In this document: positions 41,152 to 48,867 of the stretch, in pieces
Numbering within the stretch: position 1 is the first letter of the stretch
How the letters are laid out: each line of letters opens with the position of its first letter
DNA from: Phyllobacterium lublinensis
Lineage (GTDB): Bacteria; Pseudomonadota; Alphaproteobacteria; Rhizobiales; Rhizobiaceae
Reading direction: 5' to 3'
Length of the DNA stretch: 64,000 bases
NCBI RefSeq assembly: GCF_020164435.1
Contig: NZ_JAIUDQ010000006.1
Coordinates: 226,612-290,611 of the forward strand
Position numbers and translations under genes: made by a program
The notes under the pieces: generated by a model
The model's input: the letters and a program-made list of their open reading frames with translations, nothing else
Databases searched by the model: none
Told to the model about the DNA's origin: nothing

Positions 41152-41271
41152 GTAGTCGGTTGGGCCGGCAGATTGGTTCACGAACTTTTCAACTTGCTTG
41201 CCCGATCGGTTTTCATTCTGTAACTTCCGCTTCACCTGCTAGTTTTGCAACAACGAGAGCTTTGAGATCGT

Positions 41272-41592
41272 ATGGGGGGTAAGACCATTACGCGCGCTGA
41301 TCTGGCTGAGGCAGTCTATCGTAAGGTAGGGCTTTCACGAACGGAGTCAGCTTCACTCGTCGAGACGATTCTCGATGAAGTGTGTGATGCAATTGTTCGT
41401 GGCGAGACAGTCAAACTTTCATCATTCGCCACGTTCCAGGTGAGGGACAAGAACGAGCGGATCGGTCGAAATCCGAAGACGGGGGAAGAAGTGCCGATTC
41501 TTCCGCGTCGCGTCATGACATTCAAGGCGTCCAACGTGCTTAAGCAGCGCATTCTGCGTTCGCACCAGACGCGCAAGAAGAAATCTGCGTAG
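41272..41592 (+). CDS. ihfA: Integration host factor subunit alpha
   Basis: A 106-residue HU/IHF-fold DNA-bending protein. It has the N-terminal dimer helices ([17 protein letters not shown]), the beta-arm segment [13 protein letters not shown] with the intercalating proline, and the C-terminal [13 protein letters not shown]. The tail is basic. It follows fabH and precedes a MerR regulator, the conserved order. Its stop codon is part of a structured 3' region. Confidence 0.95.
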   Translation: MGGKTITRADLAEAVYRKVGLSRTESASLVETILDEVCDAIVRGETVKLSSFATFQVRDKNERIGRNPKTGEEVPILPRRVMTFKASNVLKQRILRSHQTRKKKSA

Positions 41593-41660
41593 CGCAAAGG
41601 CGGATTGGCGTCTTTGTCAGCTGAACAAGCGAGATTACTGGGGGTAGTCTCGCGCTACGC
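41587..41660 (+). other. Structured 3' region of ihfA
   Basis: GCGTAGCGC at 41587-41595, containing the ihfA stop, is complementary to GCGCTACGC at 41652-41660. Between them sits a hairpin with 10-bp arms at 41629-41638 and 41644-41653. The two pairings share two bases, so they compete or stack. No T-run follows. Confidence 0.45.
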
Positions 41661-41727
41661 TTGAAAAATTTCCTATAAACCGCTGAAATAGACGTCGAAT
41701 CAGAATTTCTCCTGAAAGGGCGAAATC

Positions 41728-42285
41728 ATGGACAAGAGTCCCGACGCATTTAGAACCATCAGCGAAGTCGCAGAAGACCTTGATCTGCCTCAGCATGTCC
41801 TGCGATTCTGGGAGACCCGGTTCACTCACATCAAGCCGATGAAGCGCGGCGGCGGTCGGCGGTATTATCGCCCGCTCGATGTCGATCTCCTCAAAGGCAT
41901 TCGTCATCTGCTTTACGACCAGGGCTATACGATCAAGGGTGTACAGCGCCTTCTTCGCGAAAACGGCACGCAATTCATCATAGCACTGGGCAGCGGCGAT
42001 ACCGCCGCGGCTGAAGCCATCAGCCAGCAGAAGCAGGCGACAGCGCGCCAGGAAGAGGCGCTCGCGGCCGAGCAAAGCCGCGCTGAGGCCGATGAGGAAG
42101 CGGCAGTCATGGGGACACCGAGGTCTGCGCCGCAGGGCAGGCGGCTTTTCGGCCTGATCAAGGGCGACGACGAAGGGCCGGTTGCTGCCGACGGCAAGCG
42201 GCTCTCGAAGGACAATCGGGCCCTGTTGCAGGAGACGCTGTTCGACCTTCTGGAATGCAAGCGCCTGCTTGATCAGGTGCGTTGA
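41728..42285 (+). CDS. MerR-family transcriptional regulator
   Basis: A 185-residue MerR-type protein. The winged helix is [24 protein letters not shown] followed by [22 protein letters not shown]. The remainder is a coiled, Ala/Gln/Glu-rich region and has no metal-binding cysteines. It is the conserved companion of ihfA in alphaproteobacteria, with no known inducer. A hairpin follows the stop codon. Confidence 0.92.
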   Translation: MDKSPDAFRTISEVAEDLDLPQHVLRFWETRFTHIKPMKRGGGRRYYRPLDVDLLKGIRHLLYDQGYTIKGVQRLLRENGTQFIIALGSGDTAAAEAISQQKQATARQEEALAAEQSRAEADEEAAVMGTPRSAPQGRRLFGLIKGDDEGPVAADGKRLSKDNRALLQETLFDLLECKRLLDQVR

Positions 42286-42294
42286 AAGAAAAAG

Positions 42295-42322
42295 CCCAGC
42301 TTTCACGCAAATGAAAGCTGGG
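42295..42322 (+). terminator. Hairpin after the MerR gene
   Basis: CCCAGCTTTCA, loop CGCAAA, TGAAAGCTGGG: an 11-bp perfect stem 10 bases after the stop. The T-run is poor, so termination strength is uncertain. Confidence 0.6.
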
Positions 42323-42477
42323 ACTTAGGGGTTGGCTGTGGGGTTCAGCCTAACTGGTTGGGGACCAGTATACCTACAATGCTACCACTGAAGAAAGGTT
42401 CCAACAAATATAGAATTTTTTTGCGGAGCCGGCGTGGGAGGTATGGCCGCCACCCGTCCGCTTGAAACTTTGCCCCA

Positions 42478-43296
42478 ATGAGCTATAGCAGTGAGATGCA
42501 GGACAGAGTTGCCACGATGAGCGGCTGGTCGAAGATCGAGAAGCTGAGACGTGTGCTCAATCGCGTCAAGACCGGTCGCGACAGACTGTCGTTGTGGTTG
42601 CAGGGCGCCTTCTTCTTCATCGACATAGCTATCCTTGCCTTTTTCATCATGGGGCCGTATCTGCGGTCGGGCCCATCCTATCTGATCGTCGACTACCTGA
42701 TCGCGATCTGGATAGGCTTCGAACTGATGGCCGGCGTGATGCTGGCAAAAAGCTTCAAATCCTGGATCCTCCGCCCGATGACCTGGGTGGATCTCTTTAT
42801 CCTCGCCACGCTGCTCTTTCCGGATCTGCTGTTCAATTTCGCCTTCCTGCGCGCCATGCGGATCTGGGCGATCGGGCAGAGTACCTTCCTGAAGGAGGTG
42901 CTGCGCTTCTGCAGCTGCGTTCACTACATCGACGTCGTACGCGCAGTCATCAACCTCATTGTCTTCCTGTTTATCGTGACCGGCTTTGTCTACACGAGCT
43001 TCTTCTACAAGCTCGACGGCGGCGAGGGCTTTGTGGATGCCCTCTATTTCACCGTTGCCACGGTCACCACAACGGGTTTTGGCGACATCACGCTTCCCGG
43101 CACCCTCGGCAAGCTCACCTCGGTCGTGACCATGATTGTCGGGATATCGCTTTTCGTGCGCCTCGCCCAGGCTGTGGTCCGGCCGCACAAGGTGACCTTT
43201 CCATGTCCTGAATGCGGATTGCAAAGGCACGAGGCCGACGCCGTCCATTGCAAGGCTTGCGGCCATCTTCTCAATATCCCCGACGAGGGAACGTGA
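42478..43296 (+). CDS. Voltage-gated-type potassium channel with C-terminal zinc ribbon
   Basis: A 272-residue protein with about six membrane segments (residues 40-235), ending in a pore loop whose selectivity filter reads TVTTTGFGDI. This is the K+-channel TxGYGD/TxGFGD filter. The voltage-sensor helix equivalent (FAFLRAMRIWAIG) has few arginines, so voltage sensing may be weak. The C-terminal 30 residues form a four-cysteine zinc ribbon: CPECG, then CKACG. Such a ribbon on a channel is uncommon and may be regulatory. The gene is monocistronic. Confidence 0.85.
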   Translation: MSYSSEMQDRVATMSGWSKIEKLRRVLNRVKTGRDRLSLWLQGAFFFIDIAILAFFIMGPYLRSGPSYLIVDYLIAIWIGFELMAGVMLAKSFKSWILRPMTWVDLFILATLLFPDLLFNFAFLRAMRIWAIGQSTFLKEVLRFCSCVHYIDVVRAVINLIVFLFIVTGFVYTSFFYKLDGGEGFVDALYFTVATVTTTGFGDITLPGTLGKLTSVVTMIVGISLFVRLAQAVVRPHKVTFPCPECGLQRHEADAVHCKACGHLLNIPDEGT

Positions 43297-43471
43297 CAGG
43301 CCTGGCCTGAGTACTACAGGCGCATTTGTGTTCAGAATTCTCTTTTTGCCGATTTTGCCCTTGCACAAAAAACCTGACTAATTTAGGGGTTTCCCCGGTA
43401 TAGCGCAGCCCTTGGATCATCCCAGGCTTGTTATATGCAAGCGAACCTTTTGAGCTTGTTGCAGAAGATGT

Positions 43472-43548
<77 letters not shown>

Positions 43549-43662
43549 TTTTCTGATAACAATTCAATGTTTTAAAAATGCACCCCTCCGGGGGATCTGC
43601 TTGTTATGCGGTCCGGGTAACGGTTGGGGTAACGAAAAACCCTCATAGCTGTGAATCGTTTG

Positions 43663-44085
43663 CTAATCTCGACTTTGATTGCGTCGCCACCTGGGCCTTG
43701 ATGTTCTTGCACGACCCCATACTTCTTGGCTCATGTGAGCCATGATCCATTTGCGTATTTCGACCCTGAGTTTGGACCGCTGGATGACATCGGTATTGAT
43801 TTGCACATCGCCATCTTCGTTGGCGTAGGTGTCGTTCGAACCGTCGTCGGCAATGTCGATGATTTCTTCCGCCATGGCATCTGCGCGAGCTTGGCAGGCG
43901 CGCGTGTATTGGCTGGCAAATTCAGGAAATCTTCTGAGCCACGAGAAAACGCTGTTCTGTGATGGCATGTTCTCCCGTCGGCAAATTGAGCGGAGACTAG
44001 CGCCGCCTGATATCTCCTCACAAACGAGCGCCGCGAACTCTTCGTTGTATCCAGAAGCCCTACCAACCTTTTTCACGGCACTCAT
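43663..44085 (-). pseudogene. Frameshifted phage terminase small subunit
   Basis: The first 118 residues match small terminase subunits: GYNEEFAALVCEEISGGASLRSICR, then ADAMAEEIIDIADDG, then SKLRVEIRKWIMAHMS. The expected KKYG-type continuation is present in another frame: after a shift near 43730 the minus strand reads KKYGVVQEHQGPGGDAIK and goes on to a stop at 43572. So the gene has lost one or gained two bases late in the reading frame. Its ATG overlaps the stop of the preceding phage-like gene by four bases. It is a remnant of a prophage packaging module beside tRNA-Pro. Confidence 0.75.
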
Positions 44086-44363
44086 CTATATCTCCTGTGC
44101 ATCGCGTGAGTTACCAATCCATATTCATTGGGCGCCGATAGACTGTTCGGAAGATTTTGGACGCTTGCCCCGTTGCAACGGAAAACTTGTCGAGCCGAGC
44201 GACCATCCTCGTTGGCCATTACGTGAAGATCAAGGAGTCTATCGCAAATCACGTCAATCAGCTGTCGAGTAGTGTGGTCCATTGGATAGTACTCCCAGAA
44301 GGAGGGTCCGACCTCCTCACTCAACACAATCTGGGTCGGAACCGTGCGCCGGTATCTATGCAA
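44082..44363 (-). CDS. Phage-remnant protein of unknown function, truncated start
   Basis: This frame codes for 93 residues or slightly more, with no ATG: it could start at TTG 44363, while the coding-like sequence begins further upstream after a stop codon near 44400. It ends in an ATGA overlap with the terminase gene, which suggests both were once one operon. The text (VPTQIVLSEEVGPSFWEYY, DHTTRQLIDVICDRLLDLHV) is not recognised. From 44364 to 44546 no gene is convincing. Confidence 0.4.
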   Translation of the reverse strand: MHRYRRTVPTQIVLSEEVGPSFWEYYPMDHTTRQLIDVICDRLLDLHVMANEDGRSARQVFRCNGASVQNLPNSLSAPNEYGLVTHAMHRRYR

Positions 44364-44546
44364 ATGGATCGTGCACTTGTAGACTTGGAGTTAGCGCTTT
44401 AATGGCATCGAAGCGACTGTTTCCGGCACGCAGGCAGGACCAGTCCTCGCTTAGTGGGTTTGAATTCGCCGTTACTGAGATTATGCACTTCACAAAGCCA
44501 GTCCCGCAGGAAGGCTACCCCCTGTTCATATGAGCAGCAAACGGAT

Positions 44547-45767
44547 TCAAAAGAATCCGACGCTTGGGAGTGGAGCATCATTCAGTTCCAAATTGCCGAT
44601 TGCCAACGCCTTATAGTGGCCAGGGTTGTGGGCCGAAACTGTTCTTGCATTGCGCCAGTGACGGTCGAGATTATGCGATCGTTGGGTCGATGAGGCGCCG
44701 CCGACATCGAAAAGTGACGTCGCGGCCTGCAGAGTAAGAGCATCGACGAGGATCTTCGCCTTGACGGCCTGCAAGGAGCCTTCGTGAGCTACTTCCCTTG
44801 CCGGCTCCCCGTTTTCCCGTGCGGCAAGAATAGCATCTTGCGCGTCGGCCGCAGCCAACACGACAGACTGTGATGCAAACGCATGGGCCGAGATATCGCC
44901 GATGATTTTGAGAAGCAGCGGGTCCTCCCGGGGCAATTCGGCAGGGGCATGATAGAATGCCTTTTTCGAACGCTGCCGAATTAGCGCCTTCGCATCACGC
45001 AGCACTGCGTACAATATACCGGCATTAATTGCGGTAAGGAAAAGCTGTGGCAGGGTGCTTGCATAAGGTAAATTGTAGGCAGTGCCCTCCGCATCCAAAA
45101 TCACTTCGGCGGCTTCCACCCGTACATCTTCAAAACGGGTCGTTCCTGTGCCCGTCAGGCGCTGCCCTGCTGCATCCCAGTCGTCTACGAGCGTTATGCC
45201 CTCGCGCTCCGTTGGAATGATGACCGTCACCTGCCTTTCATCCTGATCCTTTGCCCGCACGATAATGAAATCGGAGTAAAGGCTGCCGGTGCTATAGAAC
45301 TTCACGCCATTTAAAAGGTAGCCGCCATTTTTCGGCGCAAGCCTTGTGACACTATCATCACCAGTCTGGGCTTTGGCGCGTTCGGCGTTAGCAAGACCGA
45401 ATATCGCCCCTTCAGCCACTTTATGCTGCCAGAACGCTTGCTGATCGCTATTGGGTCGCTGTGCGAACCGCTCTACAAATACGAAGTGATTTCGCAGGAT
45501 ATGTGCGATGTTGGAGTCAGCTTCTGCAAGCCTGATTACCATGCTGAACAGATCGCGCATCGAAGCGCCCGCGCCACCAACATGCACCGGCAACCGGTAC
45601 GCCCCGAAACGGGCCTCACGAATGCGTCCGATTTCGGCGAAAGGCAGGATACGCTCGCGGTCACGGGCGGCAGAACCAACCGCAATCTGGTCGAAAAGTG
45701 CCTGGAGTTCCGAGGTGCTGGCAAAATTGGTTTTCAACGTTGTGGGAATCGCGACAGATGAGGTCAT
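44547..45767 (-). CDS. Acyl-CoA-dehydrogenase-fold monooxygenase, DszC/SfnB-like
   Basis: A 406-residue flavoprotein of the acyl-CoA dehydrogenase fold but of the DszC/SfnB branch, whose members use reduced flavin and O2 on sulfur compounds such as dibenzothiophene or sulfones. Typical segments are NGVKFYSTGSLYSDFIIVRAK, TGTGTTRFEDV and the C-terminal FDVGGASSTQRSHNLDRHWRNARTVS-like region with the conserved HWRN. It is transcribed with the LLM monooxygenase, away from the ABC transporter operon. No flavin reductase gene is present in the cluster, so reduced flavin must come from elsewhere. The exact substrate is unknown. Confidence 0.85.
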   Translation of the reverse strand: MTSSVAIPTTLKTNFASTSELQALFDQIAVGSAARDRERILPFAEIGRIREARFGAYRLPVHVGGAGASMRDLFSMVIRLAEADSNIAHILRNHFVFVERFAQRPNSDQQAFWQHKVAEGAIFGLANAERAKAQTGDDSVTRLAPKNGGYLLNGVKFYSTGSLYSDFIIVRAKDQDERQVTVIIPTEREGITLVDDWDAAGQRLTGTGTTRFEDVRVEAAEVILDAEGTAYNLPYASTLPQLFLTAINAGILYAVLRDAKALIRQRSKKAFYHAPAELPREDPLLLKIIGDISAHAFASQSVVLAAADAQDAILAARENGEPAREVAHEGSLQAVKAKILVDALTLQAATSLFDVGGASSTQRSHNLDRHWRNARTVSAHNPGHYKALAIGNLELNDAPLPSVGFF

Positions 45768-45818
45768 GTAGGCAGCTTTCAGGTGAACGAGAAATTCTAG
45801 ATGGGTGGAATCGCGGTT

Positions 45819-47030
45819 TCAGTGACGCAAACCGGCTTGTTTCATAAGCGGCAGGATGCGCTCTTCGAAGAAGCTGAAGTCGGTATCCCAATCGTGAAAT
45901 CCGATCTGAATCCCATCGATACCTGCCTTTTTTAATCCGATGAGTTGCTCCACGACCTTCTCTGGCGTGCCGACCACTTCAACATTGCCGCCAAGCTTCC
46001 GGCCCTGGTTGACAGACTTGTCCTTGCGCACTCGCCAGGCATGAGCATCACTGGCGAATTCCACACGCGGCGAGTGGCTCGCCGTTATGGCATTGGCGTA
46101 GGCTTCTGTCTCTTTTTCCGTGTCTCGGCTGACGATGACAGGATTGATAAGAACCTTCAGGCTGCGATTGAAGCCCGCGGCGGCGTTCTTGATGCGCGCA
46201 GTATGGGATGGCAGCGTGGCCAGAGCGTTTTCTATTACTGCGCCACCCGGACTCGTGACGAAGACGAAATCCGAATGGCGCGCAGCAAATGCAATGCCAG
46301 CGTCAGACCCTGTCGCGGTCACAAGAATAGGACGGGCGTAGCTAGGCTTCGGCGTGACGAACGCTTCGCGCAGTTCCCAAGATGAAACTCCTTTGAAGGT
46401 GAAGTTTTCATCTTCTGACCAAAGTCTCTCCAATACGCTGAAAAGTTCGTCGGCCAGTTCGTAGCGTCGGTCATGTTCTATCTGAGACCAACCGAACATT
46501 TCGTGTTCAACGGCCCGGTGCCCAGTAAGAATGTTGATGCCCCAGCGCCCGCGGGAAATATGGTCGAGCGTCGCACCGAACTTGGCCAGATGGAGCGGGT
46601 GCCATGGTCCGTACAGAACGTGGATGGAAGAGATGAGAAGTATCTTGCTTGTAAGCGGTGCCATGGCCGCGAGTGTGGTGAAAGCGTCCAGCGAGGTCCC
46701 GATCGCTCCCTTTGGCAGCCATTGCATGCGACTGAAGGCGAGGTCGAACCCAGTCGCTTCGGCTCTCTGAACCAGCTTCGCATTGGCATCGAACGTCCAG
46801 CCATCCTCGCCCCCACCAGCTATCGTGCTGCGTTGATAGAGATCGAGAAACAGGCCCATGATCAGCGGTTGTTCAGCGACCTTCGACAAGGGACTGTCAG
46901 GAAAATCAAACGGTGAGAGATGACGCCTCTGCGCGTCCGATTTTTTTTCGTCATCATGCCCGAAAGTCGCTGCTGAGCTCCCGGTTTTGGGCTGAGAAGG
47001 GAAGGTTTGATCGGTCTCTGTGGTCATCAT
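45819..47030 (-). CDS. LLM-class FMN-dependent monooxygenase (SnaA/NtaA/DszA family)
   Basis: A 403-residue flavin monooxygenase of the bacterial luciferase superfamily, NtaA/SnaA/SoxA/DszA subgroup. Characteristic segments are GRWGINILTGHRAVEHEMFG, HDRRYELADELFSVLERLW, and SYARPILVTATGSDAGIAFAARHSDFVF. Enzymes of this group oxidise nitrilotriacetate, streptogramin precursors or sulfones. ATG 47030 is preferred over farther in-frame starts because the upstream residues look random. It lies 51 bases before the DszC-like gene, in an operon. Context suggests a sulfur-containing substrate. Confidence 0.87.
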   Translation of the reverse strand: MMTTETDQTFPSQPKTGSSAATFGHDDEKKSDAQRRHLSPFDFPDSPLSKVAEQPLIMGLFLDLYQRSTIAGGGEDGWTFDANAKLVQRAEATGFDLAFSRMQWLPKGAIGTSLDAFTTLAAMAPLTSKILLISSIHVLYGPWHPLHLAKFGATLDHISRGRWGINILTGHRAVEHEMFGWSQIEHDRRYELADELFSVLERLWSEDENFTFKGVSSWELREAFVTPKPSYARPILVTATGSDAGIAFAARHSDFVFVTSPGGAVIENALATLPSHTARIKNAAAGFNRSLKVLINPVIVSRDTEKETEAYANAITASHSPRVEFASDAHAWRVRKDKSVNQGRKLGGNVEVVGTPEKVVEQLIGLKKAGIDGIQIGFHDWDTDFSFFEERILPLMKQAGLRH

Positions 47031-47154
47031 TAGTTGGCTACTTTCAGAATGGAGCGGACAGATGTTGCGGTTACGCTGGAAAAACGAGGAATTCATTCTA
47101 TTCAGAGGGGGCAGCTCGAAACGCACACGCTAAACTGCTGCTTTTGCTCATTTA

Positions 47155-47187
47155 TCTTATTGTCTACCAATCCAGTAGACAATAAGA
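47155..47187. promoter_or_regulatory. 13-bp-arm inverted repeat in the divergent promoter region, candidate operator
   Basis: Arms TCTTATTGTCTAC and GTAGACAATAAGA flank a seven-base centre (CAATCCA), 33 bases before the ABC binding-protein gene and about 125 bases before the divergent monooxygenase gene. No regulator gene lies in the cluster. Confidence 0.65.
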
Positions 47188-47220
47188 ATCTTTCCATTGA
47201 ACCCATCGAAGGAAGCGCAA

Positions 47221-48813
47221 ATGACCATAAATCGGCGGAATTTATTGCTCTCCACATTGGCAGGTGTCGGTCTTTCTGCCGTACCCGGTCTCACAATTTC
47301 ACGTGCTGCGGACGGTAAGACAGGCGGCGTGCTGGTAGTGTCCAATTCCGTGGAGCCTGTGCACCTCGTAGGCGCTTTCACCACTCAAGCCGGACCGCCT
47401 ACGTCCAAAATATTTGATGGTCTGATCAAGGTGGGTCTGGACGGTAGACCAGCTCCGGCGCTCGCAGAAGCCTGGGAGGTCAGCGGTGACGGCAAGACCA
47501 TCACTTTTCATTTGCGCAAGGGTGTAAAGTTCCATGATGGAACACCCCTGACGCCGGACGATGTCGCCTTTTCCCTTGATGTATGGAAAAAATACCATGC
47601 CCGTGGTCGTGGTGCTTTTGCCAATGTCACGGGGACCCACTCACCTGATGATCATACCATCATCTTTGATTTGTCGGTCCCTTCGCCAGTCGTCTTGCTT
47701 GGGCTAGTGGCGAATGAATCGCCGGTTCTGGCGCGCCATACATATCCCGCAGAGGGGGATCTGGCAGTGGCGGAGCGCAACAACAGCCCGATCGGCACCG
47801 GACCGTTCCGTTTTGTTGAATGGGAGCGCGGCAGCCATATCGCATTAGAGAAAAACCAGGATTACTGGGATGCCGGTCATCCACTCGTGGATCAGTTGAT
47901 TATTCGCACGCTGCCCGATCCAGCAACAACCAGCGCGGCGATAGAGGCAGGAACCGTACAGGTGTCGAGTTTCGTTCCCCTCAGTAATATTGTGCGGCTG
48001 CAAAAAAATGCAGACATTCAGGTGATCGACGATCCGCGTGGTTCGCTTTACGCCGTCGGCGCAGTGGTGTTCGAGTTCAATCTGGACCGTGAGCGCTTTA
48101 GAGACCGTGCTTTGCGCACAGCATTCGCTCACTCTATCGATCGCGATTTCATTCAGAAGAACCTTTACTACGGATTCGCCACCCCGACCGAAAGCCCGAT
48201 ACCACCGGGCCTGCCGGAATGGCACAATGCCGACGTTCCGAAATACATCTTTGACTTGGAGAAGGCAGAGAACATTCTGGAAGAGGCAGGTTACAAGCGC
48301 AATAGCGAAGGTGTCCGCCTCAAGCTGTTCAATGACTACGCCGCCAATAATGCTACACATCTTCTGGTCGCGCAGTTTATTCGCAGCACCCTTGCCAAGA
48401 TCGGCGTCGATCTGGAGATCCGCAATCAAGATTTCGGTCAATTTGTCAATCGTGCCTATACGAAGCGCGACTTCGACACGATCATCTATCATGCAACTGT
48501 CGGTCCTGACCCCGCAATCGGTGCGCAGCGCTTCTACTGGTCAAAGAATTTCAAGCCGGGCGTGGCATTTTCCAATGCGGCCAATTATTCCAACCCAGAA
48601 GTCGATCGCTTGTTGGAAGCAGCGGGGGCGGAGATCGATCCCGCCAGGCGCAGGCAATACTACAACGAGTTTCAGCGTATCGTGCAAGAAGATATTGTCC
48701 GCATTCCGGTGATCTCACCGCGATATCCCCTTGTAGCGCGGGCGAACCTAAGCAACGTGATCGAAGATGCTGCGGGCGGCAGCGGTTCTAACTCACAGAC
48801 CCACTTTAACTGA
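47221..48813 (+). CDS. ABC transporter substrate-binding protein (family 5, DppA/OppA type)
   Basis: A 530-residue periplasmic binding protein. The leader contains a twin-arginine-like NRRNLLLSTLAGV and ends in ISRAADG. Family 5 blocks are visible: ALAEAWEVSGDGKTITFHLRKGVKFHDGTPLTPDDVAFSL and GTGPFRFVEW. Members bind peptides, nickel, glutathione or other small solutes. It starts the operon with rhodanese, two permeases and an ATPase gene. ATG 47221 has an AAGGAAG site. Context points to a sulfur-containing ligand, but the binding specificity cannot be read from sequence. Confidence 0.9.
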   Translation: MTINRRNLLLSTLAGVGLSAVPGLTISRAADGKTGGVLVVSNSVEPVHLVGAFTTQAGPPTSKIFDGLIKVGLDGRPAPALAEAWEVSGDGKTITFHLRKGVKFHDGTPLTPDDVAFSLDVWKKYHARGRGAFANVTGTHSPDDHTIIFDLSVPSPVVLLGLVANESPVLARHTYPAEGDLAVAERNNSPIGTGPFRFVEWERGSHIALEKNQDYWDAGHPLVDQLIIRTLPDPATTSAAIEAGTVQVSSFVPLSNIVRLQKNADIQVIDDPRGSLYAVGAVVFEFNLDRERFRDRALRTAFAHSIDRDFIQKNLYYGFATPTESPIPPGLPEWHNADVPKYIFDLEKAENILEEAGYKRNSEGVRLKLFNDYAANNATHLLVAQFIRSTLAKIGVDLEIRNQDFGQFVNRAYTKRDFDTIIYHATVGPDPAIGAQRFYWSKNFKPGVAFSNAANYSNPEVDRLLEAAGAEIDPARRRQYYNEFQRIVQEDIVRIPVISPRYPLVARANLSNVIEDAAGGSGSNSQTHFN

Positions 48814-48867
48814 CAGCGAGGGCGGCCCGCCATTTGCGGGACCGCGTCCTTGACACCGGAGACTTCC

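Noticed and set aside
42382..43368. A 328-codon frame antisense to the ion channel gene
   Set aside because: Charged, repetitive shadow composition; the plus strand gives a clear channel protein.
43395..43412. Short tRNA-like sequence (TATAGCGCAGCCC) before tRNA-Pro
   Set aside because: It shares only about 11 bases with the 5' part of the real tRNA and cannot fold into a cloverleaf.
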